Below are positions 9,542-16,918 of a stretch of 64,000 bases of DNA, piece after piece (positions within the stretch are counted from its first letter, which is position 1; every line of letters begins with the position of its first letter). The notes below the pieces were generated by a model. The model had not been told where the DNA came from and did no database searches. It saw only the letters and a list, made by a program, of their open reading frames with translations. The translations under genes were made by a program, and so were the position numbers. The stretch comes from Paraburkholderia adhaesiva (GTDB lineage Bacteria > Pseudomonadota > Gammaproteobacteria > Burkholderiales > Burkholderiaceae), in assembly GCF_021390575.1 (NCBI RefSeq), contig NZ_JAJEJQ010000001.1:1960501-2024500 (forward strand), written 5' to 3'.

Positions 9542-10402
9542 ATGATCCGGGCCCCCGTGAGAGTGGCGAGCCACTCCCCGCACCACCGGCGCGGCGCCAC
9601 GATCGCGGCGCATAAGCGCAAGGGTGCCACATCCCGAAAACCATACGTTACCTTATTCAAATTGATTCTATTCGTTTTCTTTGTGGCATTTATTGCACTG
9701 GCCTTGCTGTGGCGCAGCGCCCGCACGGCGATCGCTGTCATCGTCGGCGTCCTTTTCTGGCTGCTCGCGTCCGGTTGGCTGACAGGCGTGCTGCTCGATC
9801 TGGCCCAACCCGCGATATATCGCACTCCCTATGACCCTGCGCAGGTGCTGCCCGCATCGTTTGGCTTGCGGACTGGCATTGTCGTGTTAGGAGGCGGCAC
9901 GCGAACCGGAGACGACGGAGTGCTCGTGCCAAAGCGTGACGTCTACGCTCGCCTCTCAACTGCCGCTTCCCTCTACCGGCAATGCACGCTCGCGGGCGGC
10001 GCCTGCCGCGTCATCGTGAGCGGCGGCAATCCACAGCGTCATACGGCCACAGAGGCCGACACCTACGCGCCGTATCTCCTGCGCGCCGGCGTCGCGAGCG
10101 TCGATCTCGTGCTGGAAAACACGAGCCTCACGACCTGGCAAAACGCGCGCAACGTGATGTACCTCCAGCACGCGCAAGCGGACGACACTCTGTTTCTCAT
10201 CACGTCGGCGTATCACATGCCGCGTGCCCTGCTCGACTTCCGGCGCTTCGGCGCAAATCCCGTGCCGGTTGTGTCAGGCGTACGCCATGCGCAGACCGGA
10301 TGGCGGCCCCGCCTTGTCAATCTCTGCAGCGCGCAGATCGCGCTCCACGAGTTGTTCGGCATGGTCCAGTTTCATGCTTACCGCATGATCGGATGGTTCT
10401 GA
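9542..10402 (+). CDS. YdcF/ElyC-family (DUF218) membrane protein
   Basis: DUF218 proteins such as SanA, ElyC and YdcF are inner-membrane proteins linked to envelope integrity. Two hydrophobic segments (about residues 38-58 and 65-85) precede the DUF218 domain, which contains GIVVLGGGTRTGDDG, CRVIVSGGNPQRHTATEADTYA, LENTSLTTWQNARNV and FLITSAYHMPRAL. These match the family's Gly-rich nucleotide-like motif and conserved Glu/Asn/His positions. The total is 286 residues. The first 35 residues are basic and lack a good ribosome-binding site, so the true start may lie nearer the first membrane segment. Confidence 0.85.
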   Translation: MIRAPVRVASHSPHHRRGATIAAHKRKGATSRKPYVTLFKLILFVFFVAFIALALLWRSARTAIAVIVGVLFWLLASGWLTGVLLDLAQPAIYRTPYDPAQVLPASFGLRTGIVVLGGGTRTGDDGVLVPKRDVYARLSTAASLYRQCTLAGGACRVIVSGGNPQRHTATEADTYAPYLLRAGVASVDLVLENTSLTTWQNARNVMYLQHAQADDTLFLITSAYHMPRALLDFRRFGANPVPVVSGVRHAQTGWRPRLVNLCSAQIALHELFGMVQFHAYRMIGWF

Positions 10403-10561
10403 CGGCGTCGCATCGCGACACCGTGAGTAACAAGATGTAACACCGGGCAATCAGAAATACGCGATGTCATCTGGAGCGTATATTTGTTCTTTAGGATGGC
10501 ATGGCCATTCCGTCTGGACAGGCAACGGCTGGGTCCTCACACCGCTCCCACGGAGGTAAAG

Positions 10562-10789
10562 ATGAACAAAGTGTCCCTCGCAGTTCTGATTTCGCTTTCT
10601 GCGCTGACGGGTACCGTCTACGCGCAAACCGAAGGCGGCGTCATCGAGAGCACCGATCCGCAAAAAGTTGCGCAATTCGAGCAGCACGCGCAGGAAGTGC
10701 AGGCGCAGCAGCAGCAAGCGGCTCAAGCGCCAGCGATGCCGATGAAGGACCACATGAAGCACCATCACCAGAAGAAGCCCGCGGAGTGA
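10562..10789 (+). CDS. Small periplasmic His-rich protein, unknown function
   Basis: The 75-residue product has a Sec signal peptide (MNKVSLAVLISLSALTG, cleavage probably after VYA), a Gln-rich middle and a His/Met/Lys-rich end (PMKDHMKHHHQKK) that could bind metal. The start is fixed by a strong GGAGG ribosome-binding site seven bases upstream; a longer in-frame start at 10484 has none. An intrinsic terminator follows at 10861-10896. I do not recognise the family. Metal binding is inference from composition only. Confidence 0.7.
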   Translation: MNKVSLAVLISLSALTGTVYAQTEGGVIESTDPQKVAQFEQHAQEVQAQQQQAAQAPAMPMKDHMKHHHQKKPAE

Positions 10790-10860
10790 CGCAGCGCGCC
10801 GCGTGACGTAACGTGGCGCGGCTCACGCGTGTCGCACGTGGCCCGTCTCAACGGGCGAAG

Positions 10861-10896
10861 AGGCCGATGCCGGAGCGACCGGCGTCGGCCTTTTTT
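10861..10896 (+). terminator. Rho-independent terminator
   Basis: AGGCCGATGCCGG (10861-10873) and its near-complement at 10879-10891 form a long stem that ends in a run of six T residues. It closes the transcript of the His-rich small protein gene. Confidence 0.85.
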
Positions 10897-11014
10897 ATCG
10901 CCCGCGCGCGTCGTGCGCGCCATCGCCGCCCGAACGGGTCCCTCGCCGCGGTATGCTAAAGTCGCGCACCTCGAATTGACCCACCCACTGTGCGCCCCTC
11001 GCGCGGAGAACAGC

Positions 11015-11272
11015 ATGAGCAACATTCAGCTCGACATCGAATGGACCGAAGCGGCATCGCGCAAGATCGAAAAATTGATGCCGCGCGACAAAGAAGAAGC
11101 ATTCCTCGCGTTGCCGCCCGTCGAATGCCTGCCCATGGAAGGCGACGTGCTGTTCCTCGGACCGCAAGGCAAGCAGCAGCCGTTCATTGTCGCCGAGCGA
11201 CAGTACCATCACGAAGGCGACGCCGACTGGACCATCATCCTGATCCTCGACGTACCCAATTCCGCACATTGA
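11015..11272 (+). CDS. Conserved-looking hypothetical protein, 85 residues
   Basis: The product begins MSNIQLDIEWTEAASRKIEKL and ends DADWTIILILDVPNSAH. It is soluble, acidic, and looks like a single small alpha/beta domain. A GGAGAA ribosome-binding site lies eight bases before this ATG; the longer frame from 10829 is Arg-rich and runs through the upstream terminator region, so it is not used. I do not recognise the family or function. Confidence 0.7.
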   Translation: MSNIQLDIEWTEAASRKIEKLMPRDKEEAFLALPPVECLPMEGDVLFLGPQGKQQPFIVAERQYHHEGDADWTIILILDVPNSAH

Positions 11273-11543
11273 TCGCACCGCGGCCGCCGCGCGGACGCTG
11301 AACCGCGCGGGACGGCCAGAACGACGATGCGCTGATGATGCCAGGAACCACCCGGCGTGTCCTGTATGCGCCGATACGCTTCGTCGTGCCCCCCGCATTC
11401 CCCTTCCAACGATTGCAAACGCAACAGCTGTGTTGTCAGGAAGCGCCGCTTCGTCCGCGCGATGCACAGTCTGTGCGGCTGTTTTTCACCTGTCCTTCCT
11501 GAGCTGGCGAACCCTGCCGCAAAGGCGTTGCCCCAGAACAACG

Positions 11544-11948
11544 TCATTCGACGACGCGCCGCCGCGCCACCTTCACCTCACCGCGATGTGCCTTGCTGTC
11601 GAGGCGTCGCAGCTTCGAGGCGCGGGTGGGCCGGGTCGACACGCGTGCCTTGCGGGTCACGCTCACGCTGTCGACCAGTTCGTCGAGGCGCGCTAGCGCG
11701 GCTGCGCGGTTCTGCTCCTGCGTGCGGTACTCCTGCGACTTGATCACGACTACGCCCTCGCGTGAGATGCGCCTGTCGTTCAGGGCGAGCAGCCGCATTT
11801 TCACCACCTCGGGCAACGACGACGCCCGAATGTCAAAGCGCAGATGAATCGCGCTCGATACCTTGTTCACGTTCTGCCCGCCCGCGCCTTGTGCGCGAAC
11901 GGCGACCAGTTCGATCTCATGTGGTGCTACGGGATGGCGAGCGGTCAT
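11544..11948 (-). CDS. arfB: Peptidyl-tRNA hydrolase ArfB (YaeJ), ribosome rescue factor
   Basis: ArfB enters the A site of stalled ribosomes and hydrolyses peptidyl-tRNA. With the ATG whose complement is 11946-11948 the product has 134 residues, close to the usual 140. The catalytic GGQ lies at residues 23-25 within [11 protein letters not shown], followed by [10 protein letters not shown], and the basic C-terminal tail ([17 protein letters not shown]) is the part that occupies the mRNA channel in family members. The frame continues upstream to 12062, but that extension is not family-like. Confidence 0.93.
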   Translation of the reverse strand: MTARHPVAPHEIELVAVRAQGAGGQNVNKVSSAIHLRFDIRASSLPEVVKMRLLALNDRRISREGVVVIKSQEYRTQEQNRAAALARLDELVDSVSVTRKARVSTRPTRASKLRRLDSKAHRGEVKVARRRVVE

Positions 11949-12157
11949 GTCGGGCAGTGAATCGGATCGGAGTGCGAGGGGTAGACGGGTGTGCGATGAC
12001 GCATGCGCGAGTGTCGCACAGGCTCCGGCTCGCAGACATGTTCCCAAGCATGCTCGACGCAAGCTTTACCGCGCGTTCCGCGACGACGTCGTTTGCTGAT
12101 CGGCAGTCCTTCGACCATACTTCCGCCATCCCCCTGAAACACTGGAGCACGCGTCCG

Positions 12158-12799
12158 ATGAAGCTGCGCCCGGCATTCGTCGCCGAACTGGCGGTCAATC
12201 TGCTGCTGCCCTGGGTGGCCTACTCTCTCGCGCACCCGCGTTACGGCGAAGTCGGCGGGCTCGTCGCATCGGCCGTTCCGCCGCTCGTCTGGAGCATCGT
12301 CGAACTCGTGCGCTTCAAGCGCGTCGACGCGCTCTCCTCAATCGTGCTGCTTGGCATCGTGCTCTCGCTCGTCGCGATGGCATTCGGCGGCAGCCCGCGC
12401 GTGCTGCTCATGCGCGAGTGTTTTGCGTCGGGCGCCATCGGTGTCACCTTCCTCGCGACGCTCTTCGCGCGCCGGCCGCTCGTGTTCTACCTTGCGCGTG
12501 CAACCGTCGCTCGCGAGACACCCGAAGGCGTCACGCGCTTCGAGCGGCTCTGGAACGAACGCCGCGAGTTCGCGTCGGCGATGCGCATGCTCACCGTCGT
12601 CTGGGGTATCGGCATGACCGCCGACGGCGCGCTTCGCGCCTGGCTCGCCGCGACCTGGCCGGTCGAGCGCTTCCTCATCGTCTCGCCGATCCTCGGCTAC
12701 AGCGCGTTCGGCGGTCTGCTCGCGTGGACGTTCTGGTATCGCACGCGCATGCGGCGCATCCATGGCACCCATGGGTTGCTCGGCGATCCAGCCGCCTGA
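12158..12799 (+). CDS. VC0807-like multi-pass membrane protein
   Basis: The 213-residue product is largely hydrophobic, with about five or six predicted membrane spans (for example AVNLLLPWVAYSLA, IVLLGIVLSLVAMAF, AIGVTFLATLFA and FGGLLAWTFWY). The arrangement, including the ARRPLVFYLAR loop and FERLWNERREF, resembles the VC0807 family of unknown function. The start at 12158 (MKLRPAFVAEL) is chosen because the upstream part of the open frame overlaps arfB antisense and is not membrane-like. No pathway can be inferred. Confidence 0.8.
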   Translation: MKLRPAFVAELAVNLLLPWVAYSLAHPRYGEVGGLVASAVPPLVWSIVELVRFKRVDALSSIVLLGIVLSLVAMAFGGSPRVLLMRECFASGAIGVTFLATLFARRPLVFYLARATVARETPEGVTRFERLWNERREFASAMRMLTVVWGIGMTADGALRAWLAATWPVERFLIVSPILGYSAFGGLLAWTFWYRTRMRRIHGTHGLLGDPAA

Positions 12800-12915
12800 C
12801 ACGGCACGCTGCGTCCGTGCCCTCCGCTATTCATCACGTTGCATGGGGGGGTGGTCTGGGCATGGTCGAAATCAGTTAGACTCACCGTCCGCTCCCGAAC
12901 TTTCACCGGCAGTCG

Positions 12916-15342
12916 ATGCGCTACTCGGTAGAAATCCGCAAGTTTCTCTATAGCCAGTACTTCTACGGCGGCCTGCGCATCGCGATCGGCATCTCGCTTC
13001 CAGCCGTCCTGTGCCTGTTCGTCTTCGACAAAAGCGAACTCGGCTTCACCATCTCGACGGGCGCGCTCGGCGCGTGCGTCGTCGATATGCCCGGCCCGCT
13101 CAAGTACAAGCGCAACGAAATGCTCGCGTGCAGCGCGATCGGTTTTCTGGCCGCTTTTGCCACGGGCCTCGCGACCGTCAATTCCATCGCACTCTGGGCC
13201 ACCGTCGTGCCGCTCACGTTCGTGCTCTCGCTCGTCGTGGTTTACGGTAACCGCTGGCCGCAGATCAGTTTCGCGACGCTCTTCATGATGGTGATGACGC
13301 TCGAAGAGCACTTCACGCCGCATCAGGCGCTCATCAACGCGCTGTGGATCTTGCTCGGCGGGCTTTGGTACACGGCCTGGTCCACTCTCGTGAGCCGGCT
13401 CATGCTCGATCGCATCGAGCAGCAGGCGCTCGCGGAAAATGTGTTTGCCTGTGCCGACTATCTGCTCGCGCGCGCCCAGTTCTACGACCTCGACAACGAT
13501 CTCGACGACTGCTATCGCAATCTCGTCGCGAAGCAGATCGCGGCGGTCGAGCGCCAGGACGCCGCACGCGATATCGTGCTGCGCAATCTGCCGAAGTTCA
13601 GGCGCGGCAAGCCTGATCCGCACCGCGCGATGCACTTCAATCTGTTCATCAACACCGTCGATTTGCACGAGCTATTCGTGGGCACGCACACCGACTATCC
13701 GCTCGTGCGCAACACGTTCGGCGGCTCGGATCTGCTGGTGTTCTACCGCGACCTGATCCGCAAGGCGGCTGCCGATCTCGAGGACATCGGCCTCGCTGTG
13801 CTGCAGAACCAGGTGCCGCGCGCGAGCGTCAACGTGAAAGCCGAGCTGCGAGCGATCGAATACGAACTGGAATTGCTCAAGCAACGCGATCTGCCGTCGA
13901 CCGATCCCGAGGCGTATTCGGCGATCTCGGCGTCGTTCCGGCGCATCTGGAGCGCAACGCGCCTGATCGATCGCATGCGCCGCAGTCTTGCGAGCGAAGT
14001 ACCGACCACGGAAACCGAGTTGCGCATCGACGCGGCGCTGCAGCGTTTCGTCACGAGCCGCCAGGTGTCGTACATGCAGATCTTTTCGAATCTCACGATG
14101 GCTTCGCCGAGCTTTCGGCACGCGCTGCGCGTGACGATCGCGGTGGCGGTGGGATTCTGGCTGGGGCGCCTCCTGCCGCTCACGAACGCGTACTGGATCG
14201 TGATGACGAGCATCATCATCCTGAAGCCAGGCTACTCGCTCACACGCCAGCGCAACGCGCAGCGTATCGTCGGCACGTTGATCGGCTGCGCGGCGAGCAT
14301 CGCCATGATTCTGCTCGTCAAAGAGCCGCTCGTGCTGCTCGTCTCGATGTTCGCGGCGATGGTCATGAGCTACAGCCTTCTGCTCTTCAATTACACCGCG
14401 AGCGTGGTGTTCACGTCGTCCTATGTGCTGCTGATGTTCCATCTGCTCGCGCCGGGCAACATGCGCATCATCGGCGAGCGCGCAATCGACACCGTGGTGG
14501 GCTGCATGATCGCGATCGCTGCGAGCCGTCTGTTCCCGTACTGGGAGTACCGGTTGATGGGCAAGCTCGTGCACGACATGATCGCCTCTATGCGCCAGTA
14601 TCTCGACGCGAGCTGGTGGGGGATCGGTGCACGCGGAGGGTCGCGTCAGTCCGCATTCGCCGGGGCGACACTAACCGAGGCCGCCGCGCTCCCGAGCGCA
14701 AACACAACCGCCAGCGTCGATGCCGCCACGCGCACGAACAGTCCCGCCACTGCTGGCACGGATGCAGCCATCTCTGCTGGCATGACGCGCGGCCTCACCG
14801 CCGCTGCATCGGGCGCGAACCCGGGCACACAGGGAAGCACACCGGCGAGTGCAGTCGAAAGCGACTACCGCTACCGCCTCGCTCGCAAGAACGTCCACGT
14901 CGCGTTTGCGAATCTCGGCCAGGCTTTCCAGCGAATGATGCTCGAGCCGAAGGCGGCGCAAAAATTCGTCGCAGAACTGAACGACTTGCTCATCCTCAGC
15001 CACGTATTGGCCTCGCAGATCACAGCAGCGGCTCCGCTCCTGCGCAGCGCAGCGAAGCCCGGGCACGTCGTGCCGCTCGATGCGCTGGAACGCGCACTCT
15101 CATGCGTGAGCGAGAACCTCGGCGCGGCCGAAGCCGGCACACCGCCCCCCGCCGACCAGCTCGACGCGACGCGCCGGCTCACACGCGATCTCGATGCCAT
15201 GGTGGTTAGCGCCGAACGCGCGCTCGGTGCGTCCGGGGAATTGACGCAGGAATTGAAACTGCTTTCGCATCAGTGCAAGCAGATGATCTCGGCGTCGTGG
15301 ATCATACGCAAGGATGCGAGCGTGATCCGGCTTCCGGAATGA
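12916..15342 (+). CDS. FUSC-family inner-membrane protein (YccS/YhfK-like putative transporter)
   Basis: FUSC proteins resemble the aromatic-acid efflux component AaeB and fusaric-acid resistance pumps. The 808-residue product has the duplicated layout: an N-terminal membrane block (about residues 15-150), a cytoplasmic helical region (150-395) and a second membrane block (about 405-545, including YWIVMTSIIILKPGYSLTRQRNAQRIVGT, shown here in part, the FUSC-2 signature). A C-terminal cytoplasmic domain is interrupted by an Ala/Thr/Gly-rich stretch at about residues 570-650. No partner membrane-fusion protein is adjacent, so substrate and export role remain unknown. Confidence 0.87.
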   Translation: MRYSVEIRKFLYSQYFYGGLRIAIGISLPAVLCLFVFDKSELGFTISTGALGACVVDMPGPLKYKRNEMLACSAIGFLAAFATGLATVNSIALWATVVPLTFVLSLVVVYGNRWPQISFATLFMMVMTLEEHFTPHQALINALWILLGGLWYTAWSTLVSRLMLDRIEQQALAENVFACADYLLARAQFYDLDNDLDDCYRNLVAKQIAAVERQDAARDIVLRNLPKFRRGKPDPHRAMHFNLFINTVDLHELFVGTHTDYPLVRNTFGGSDLLVFYRDLIRKAAADLEDIGLAVLQNQVPRASVNVKAELRAIEYELELLKQRDLPSTDPEAYSAISASFRRIWSATRLIDRMRRSLASEVPTTETELRIDAALQRFVTSRQVSYMQIFSNLTMASPSFRHALRVTIAVAVGFWLGRLLPLTNAYWIVMTSIIILKPGYSLTRQRNAQRIVGTLIGCAASIAMILLVKEPLVLLVSMFAAMVMSYSLLLFNYTASVVFTSSYVLLMFHLLAPGNMRIIGERAIDTVVGCMIAIAASRLFPYWEYRLMGKLVHDMIASMRQYLDASWWGIGARGGSRQSAFAGATLTEAAALPSANTTASVDAATRTNSPATAGTDAAISAGMTRGLTAAASGANPGTQGSTPASAVESDYRYRLARKNVHVAFANLGQAFQRMMLEPKAAQKFVAELNDLLILSHVLASQITAAAPLLRSAAKPGHVVPLDALERALSCVSENLGAAEAGTPPPADQLDATRRLTRDLDAMVVSAERALGASGELTQELKLLSHQCKQMISASWIIRKDASVIRLPE

Positions 15343-15374
15343 CGCGCCACGTGCCCGCGCGAATCTACACCACG

Positions 15375-15569
15375 CTACTGCGCGGCGCCACTCGCGGGTG
15401 AGACGGCCGCGCTTGCGGCCTCACGGGCTGGTTGCGGCTGGGTAGCTTCTTCATACTCGCGCTTCTCGCGAATTGCATTGAAGAGCACGGTTCCGATCAC
15501 AAGAAGCACCACCACCACGATGAACACGCCTATGCCAAAGACGGGGTTCTTCTTGCGCGGATTGTTCAT
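15375..15569 (-). CDS. Small single-span membrane protein
   Basis: The 64-residue product starts MNNPRKKNPVFGIGVF and has one clear transmembrane helix (IGVFIVVVVLLVIGTVLF), positively charged on the N-terminal side, then a charged stretch and an Ala/Ser/Pro-rich tail. It lies downstream of the Lrp-type gene on the same strand, 89 bp away. No family is recognised. The helix and charge pattern make it more likely a gene than a shadow. Confidence 0.6.
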   Translation of the reverse strand: MNNPRKKNPVFGIGVFIVVVVLLVIGTVLFNAIREKREYEEATQPQPAREAASAAVSPASGAAQ

Positions 15570-15658
15570 GGCTTACCGGAGCGATAAAGGACGAGCAGGC
15601 ATTCTACGTCGCGGCGCCTTGCAGACAGCTTGCAGCGCAGGTGCTGCGCGCCTCCGGC

Positions 15659-16126
15659 TCATTCCATTCGCGTGGTCCGCACCGGCAGCGCCGTCGAGTA
15701 TTTGAGCTGCTCCATCGCGAAGCTCGAACTCACGTCGGAAAGCGGCACGGCGCGAATCAGTTGCTTGTAGACGCGGTCGTAGTCGTCGATGTCCGCGACC
15801 ACGACACGCAACAGATAGTCCGTCTCGCCGCTCATGCGATACGCCTCGACGATCTCCGGAATGTCCTGCACCGCGCGCGTGAAGGTCTGCGCCCATGCCT
15901 CGGTGTGCTGGTTCGTGCGCACCGCGACGAACACGGTCGTCCCCACGCCGAGCTTCTTCGGATCACACAGCGCCACCTGCGCGCGGATGACACCCGTCTC
16001 TTTGAGACGCTGCACGCGCTTCCAGCACGGCGTCTGCGAGAGGTTCACCCGCTGGGCCAGTTCGGCGACCGGCATCGTGGCGTCCTGCTGCAACAGCTCG
16101 ATGAGCTTCCTGTCGATGACATCCAT
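15659..16126 (-). CDS. Lrp/AsnC-family transcriptional regulator
   Basis: The 155-residue product matches the family in length and layout: an N-terminal helix-turn-helix (DRKLIELLQQDATMPVAELA, VNLSQTPCWKRVQRL) and a C-terminal RAM ligand-binding domain (VQDIPEIVEAYRMSGETDYLL). It is divergent from the cysteine-dioxygenase-like gene across a 126-bp AT-rich gap. By analogy with Lrp-type activators of neighbouring amino-acid catabolic genes, it may control that gene. The effector amino acid is not determinable. Confidence 0.93.
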   Translation of the reverse strand: MDVIDRKLIELLQQDATMPVAELAQRVNLSQTPCWKRVQRLKETGVIRAQVALCDPKKLGVGTTVFVAVRTNQHTEAWAQTFTRAVQDIPEIVEAYRMSGETDYLLRVVVADIDDYDRVYKQLIRAVPLSDVSSSFAMEQLKYSTALPVRTTRME

Positions 16127-16213
16127 TTCCGCGCTTCCCCAGTTGTAGTAATTTTTTCTATACAGAGACGGTACAGCGGAATTATATGGAAACTCTTTCT
16201 AGACGCAAGCGGG

Positions 16214-16220
16214 TATAAAT
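16214..16220 (+). promoter_or_regulatory. Candidate -10 element for the cysteine-dioxygenase-like gene
   Basis: TATAAAT at 16214-16220 lies about 33 bp before the start codon at 16253, inside an AT-rich patch (16145-16222) unusual for this GC-rich DNA. No good -35 match was found, which would fit an activator-dependent promoter such as one controlled by the divergent Lrp-type protein. Confidence 0.45.
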
Positions 16221-16252
16221 AGTTCATCGGAACCATTCGCGCGAGATCGACG

Positions 16253-16912
16253 ATGAATTCCCCTGCCGAACCTGCTTTCCTGTGCGCCGCGTACGCCGTC
16301 GAGGACCATGCAGCGGCAGTGGCCCGCCTGCACGCAGCGCTCGAAATCGCCTTCGACGCGTGCACGACGCCCGCCGATCCGTCGCAGTGCCCCGCGTTTG
16401 CGCGTGGCATGCGCGGCGCGCTCGCCGTAGCGCTCGCCGAACCGGCACTCATCCTGGCCGGACAACGCGAAGGCAGCAGCGAACGATATCGCCGCCACCT
16501 GATCGCCGCCGACCCCGCTGGCCGCTACACGGTCGTGGCGCTCGTCTGGCAGCCAGGCCAGGCCAGTCCGGTTCACGCGCACCACACCTGGTGCGGCTTC
16601 ACGGTACTCGAAGGCGCGTTGACCGAAACGCTCTACGCGTGGGAAGCGACACGCGGCGGCGCGGATGCCGTGCGCGAGCATCTGCGTGCCCCAGGTACTG
16701 TGTCGTTCGGCGGAGGCGGAGGCATTCACCGGCTGTCGAACGACAGTGATGCCAAAGCGGTCTCGCTACATGTCTATGGCGTGGACGCCGCGCGCATCGC
16801 GACGCACGTGAACAACGTATTGCCACTCGCTACACCAGCGCAGTGCGCAACTCGGGAAGTCAACAGCGACGCGCGCGCGCACGACGCCCCGCCACGCATC
16901 GCACACGGCTAA
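16253..16912 (+). CDS. Cysteine dioxygenase family protein (cupin thiol dioxygenase)
   Basis: These iron enzymes oxidise cysteine or related thiols to sulfinates. The 219-residue product has the cupin iron site: His108 and His110 in PVHAHHTWCGF and a later His near residue 159 in GGGIHRLSN. Its length matches bacterial thiol dioxygenases. Whether the substrate is cysteine or 3-mercaptopropionate cannot be decided from the motifs. It is divergent from an Lrp-type regulator, and its stop lies only six bases from the end of the convergent MscS-type gene. Confidence 0.85.
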   Translation: MNSPAEPAFLCAAYAVEDHAAAVARLHAALEIAFDACTTPADPSQCPAFARGMRGALAVALAEPALILAGQREGSSERYRRHLIAADPAGRYTVVALVWQPGQASPVHAHHTWCGFTVLEGALTETLYAWEATRGGADAVREHLRAPGTVSFGGGGGIHRLSNDSDAKAVSLHVYGVDAARIATHVNNVLPLATPAQCATREVNSDARAHDAPPRIAHG

Positions 16913-16918
16913 CGACAG

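Noticed and set aside
11949..12062. N-terminal extension of arfB
   Set aside because: The extra 38 residues are not seen in ArfB proteins, and the internal ATG gives the normal length.
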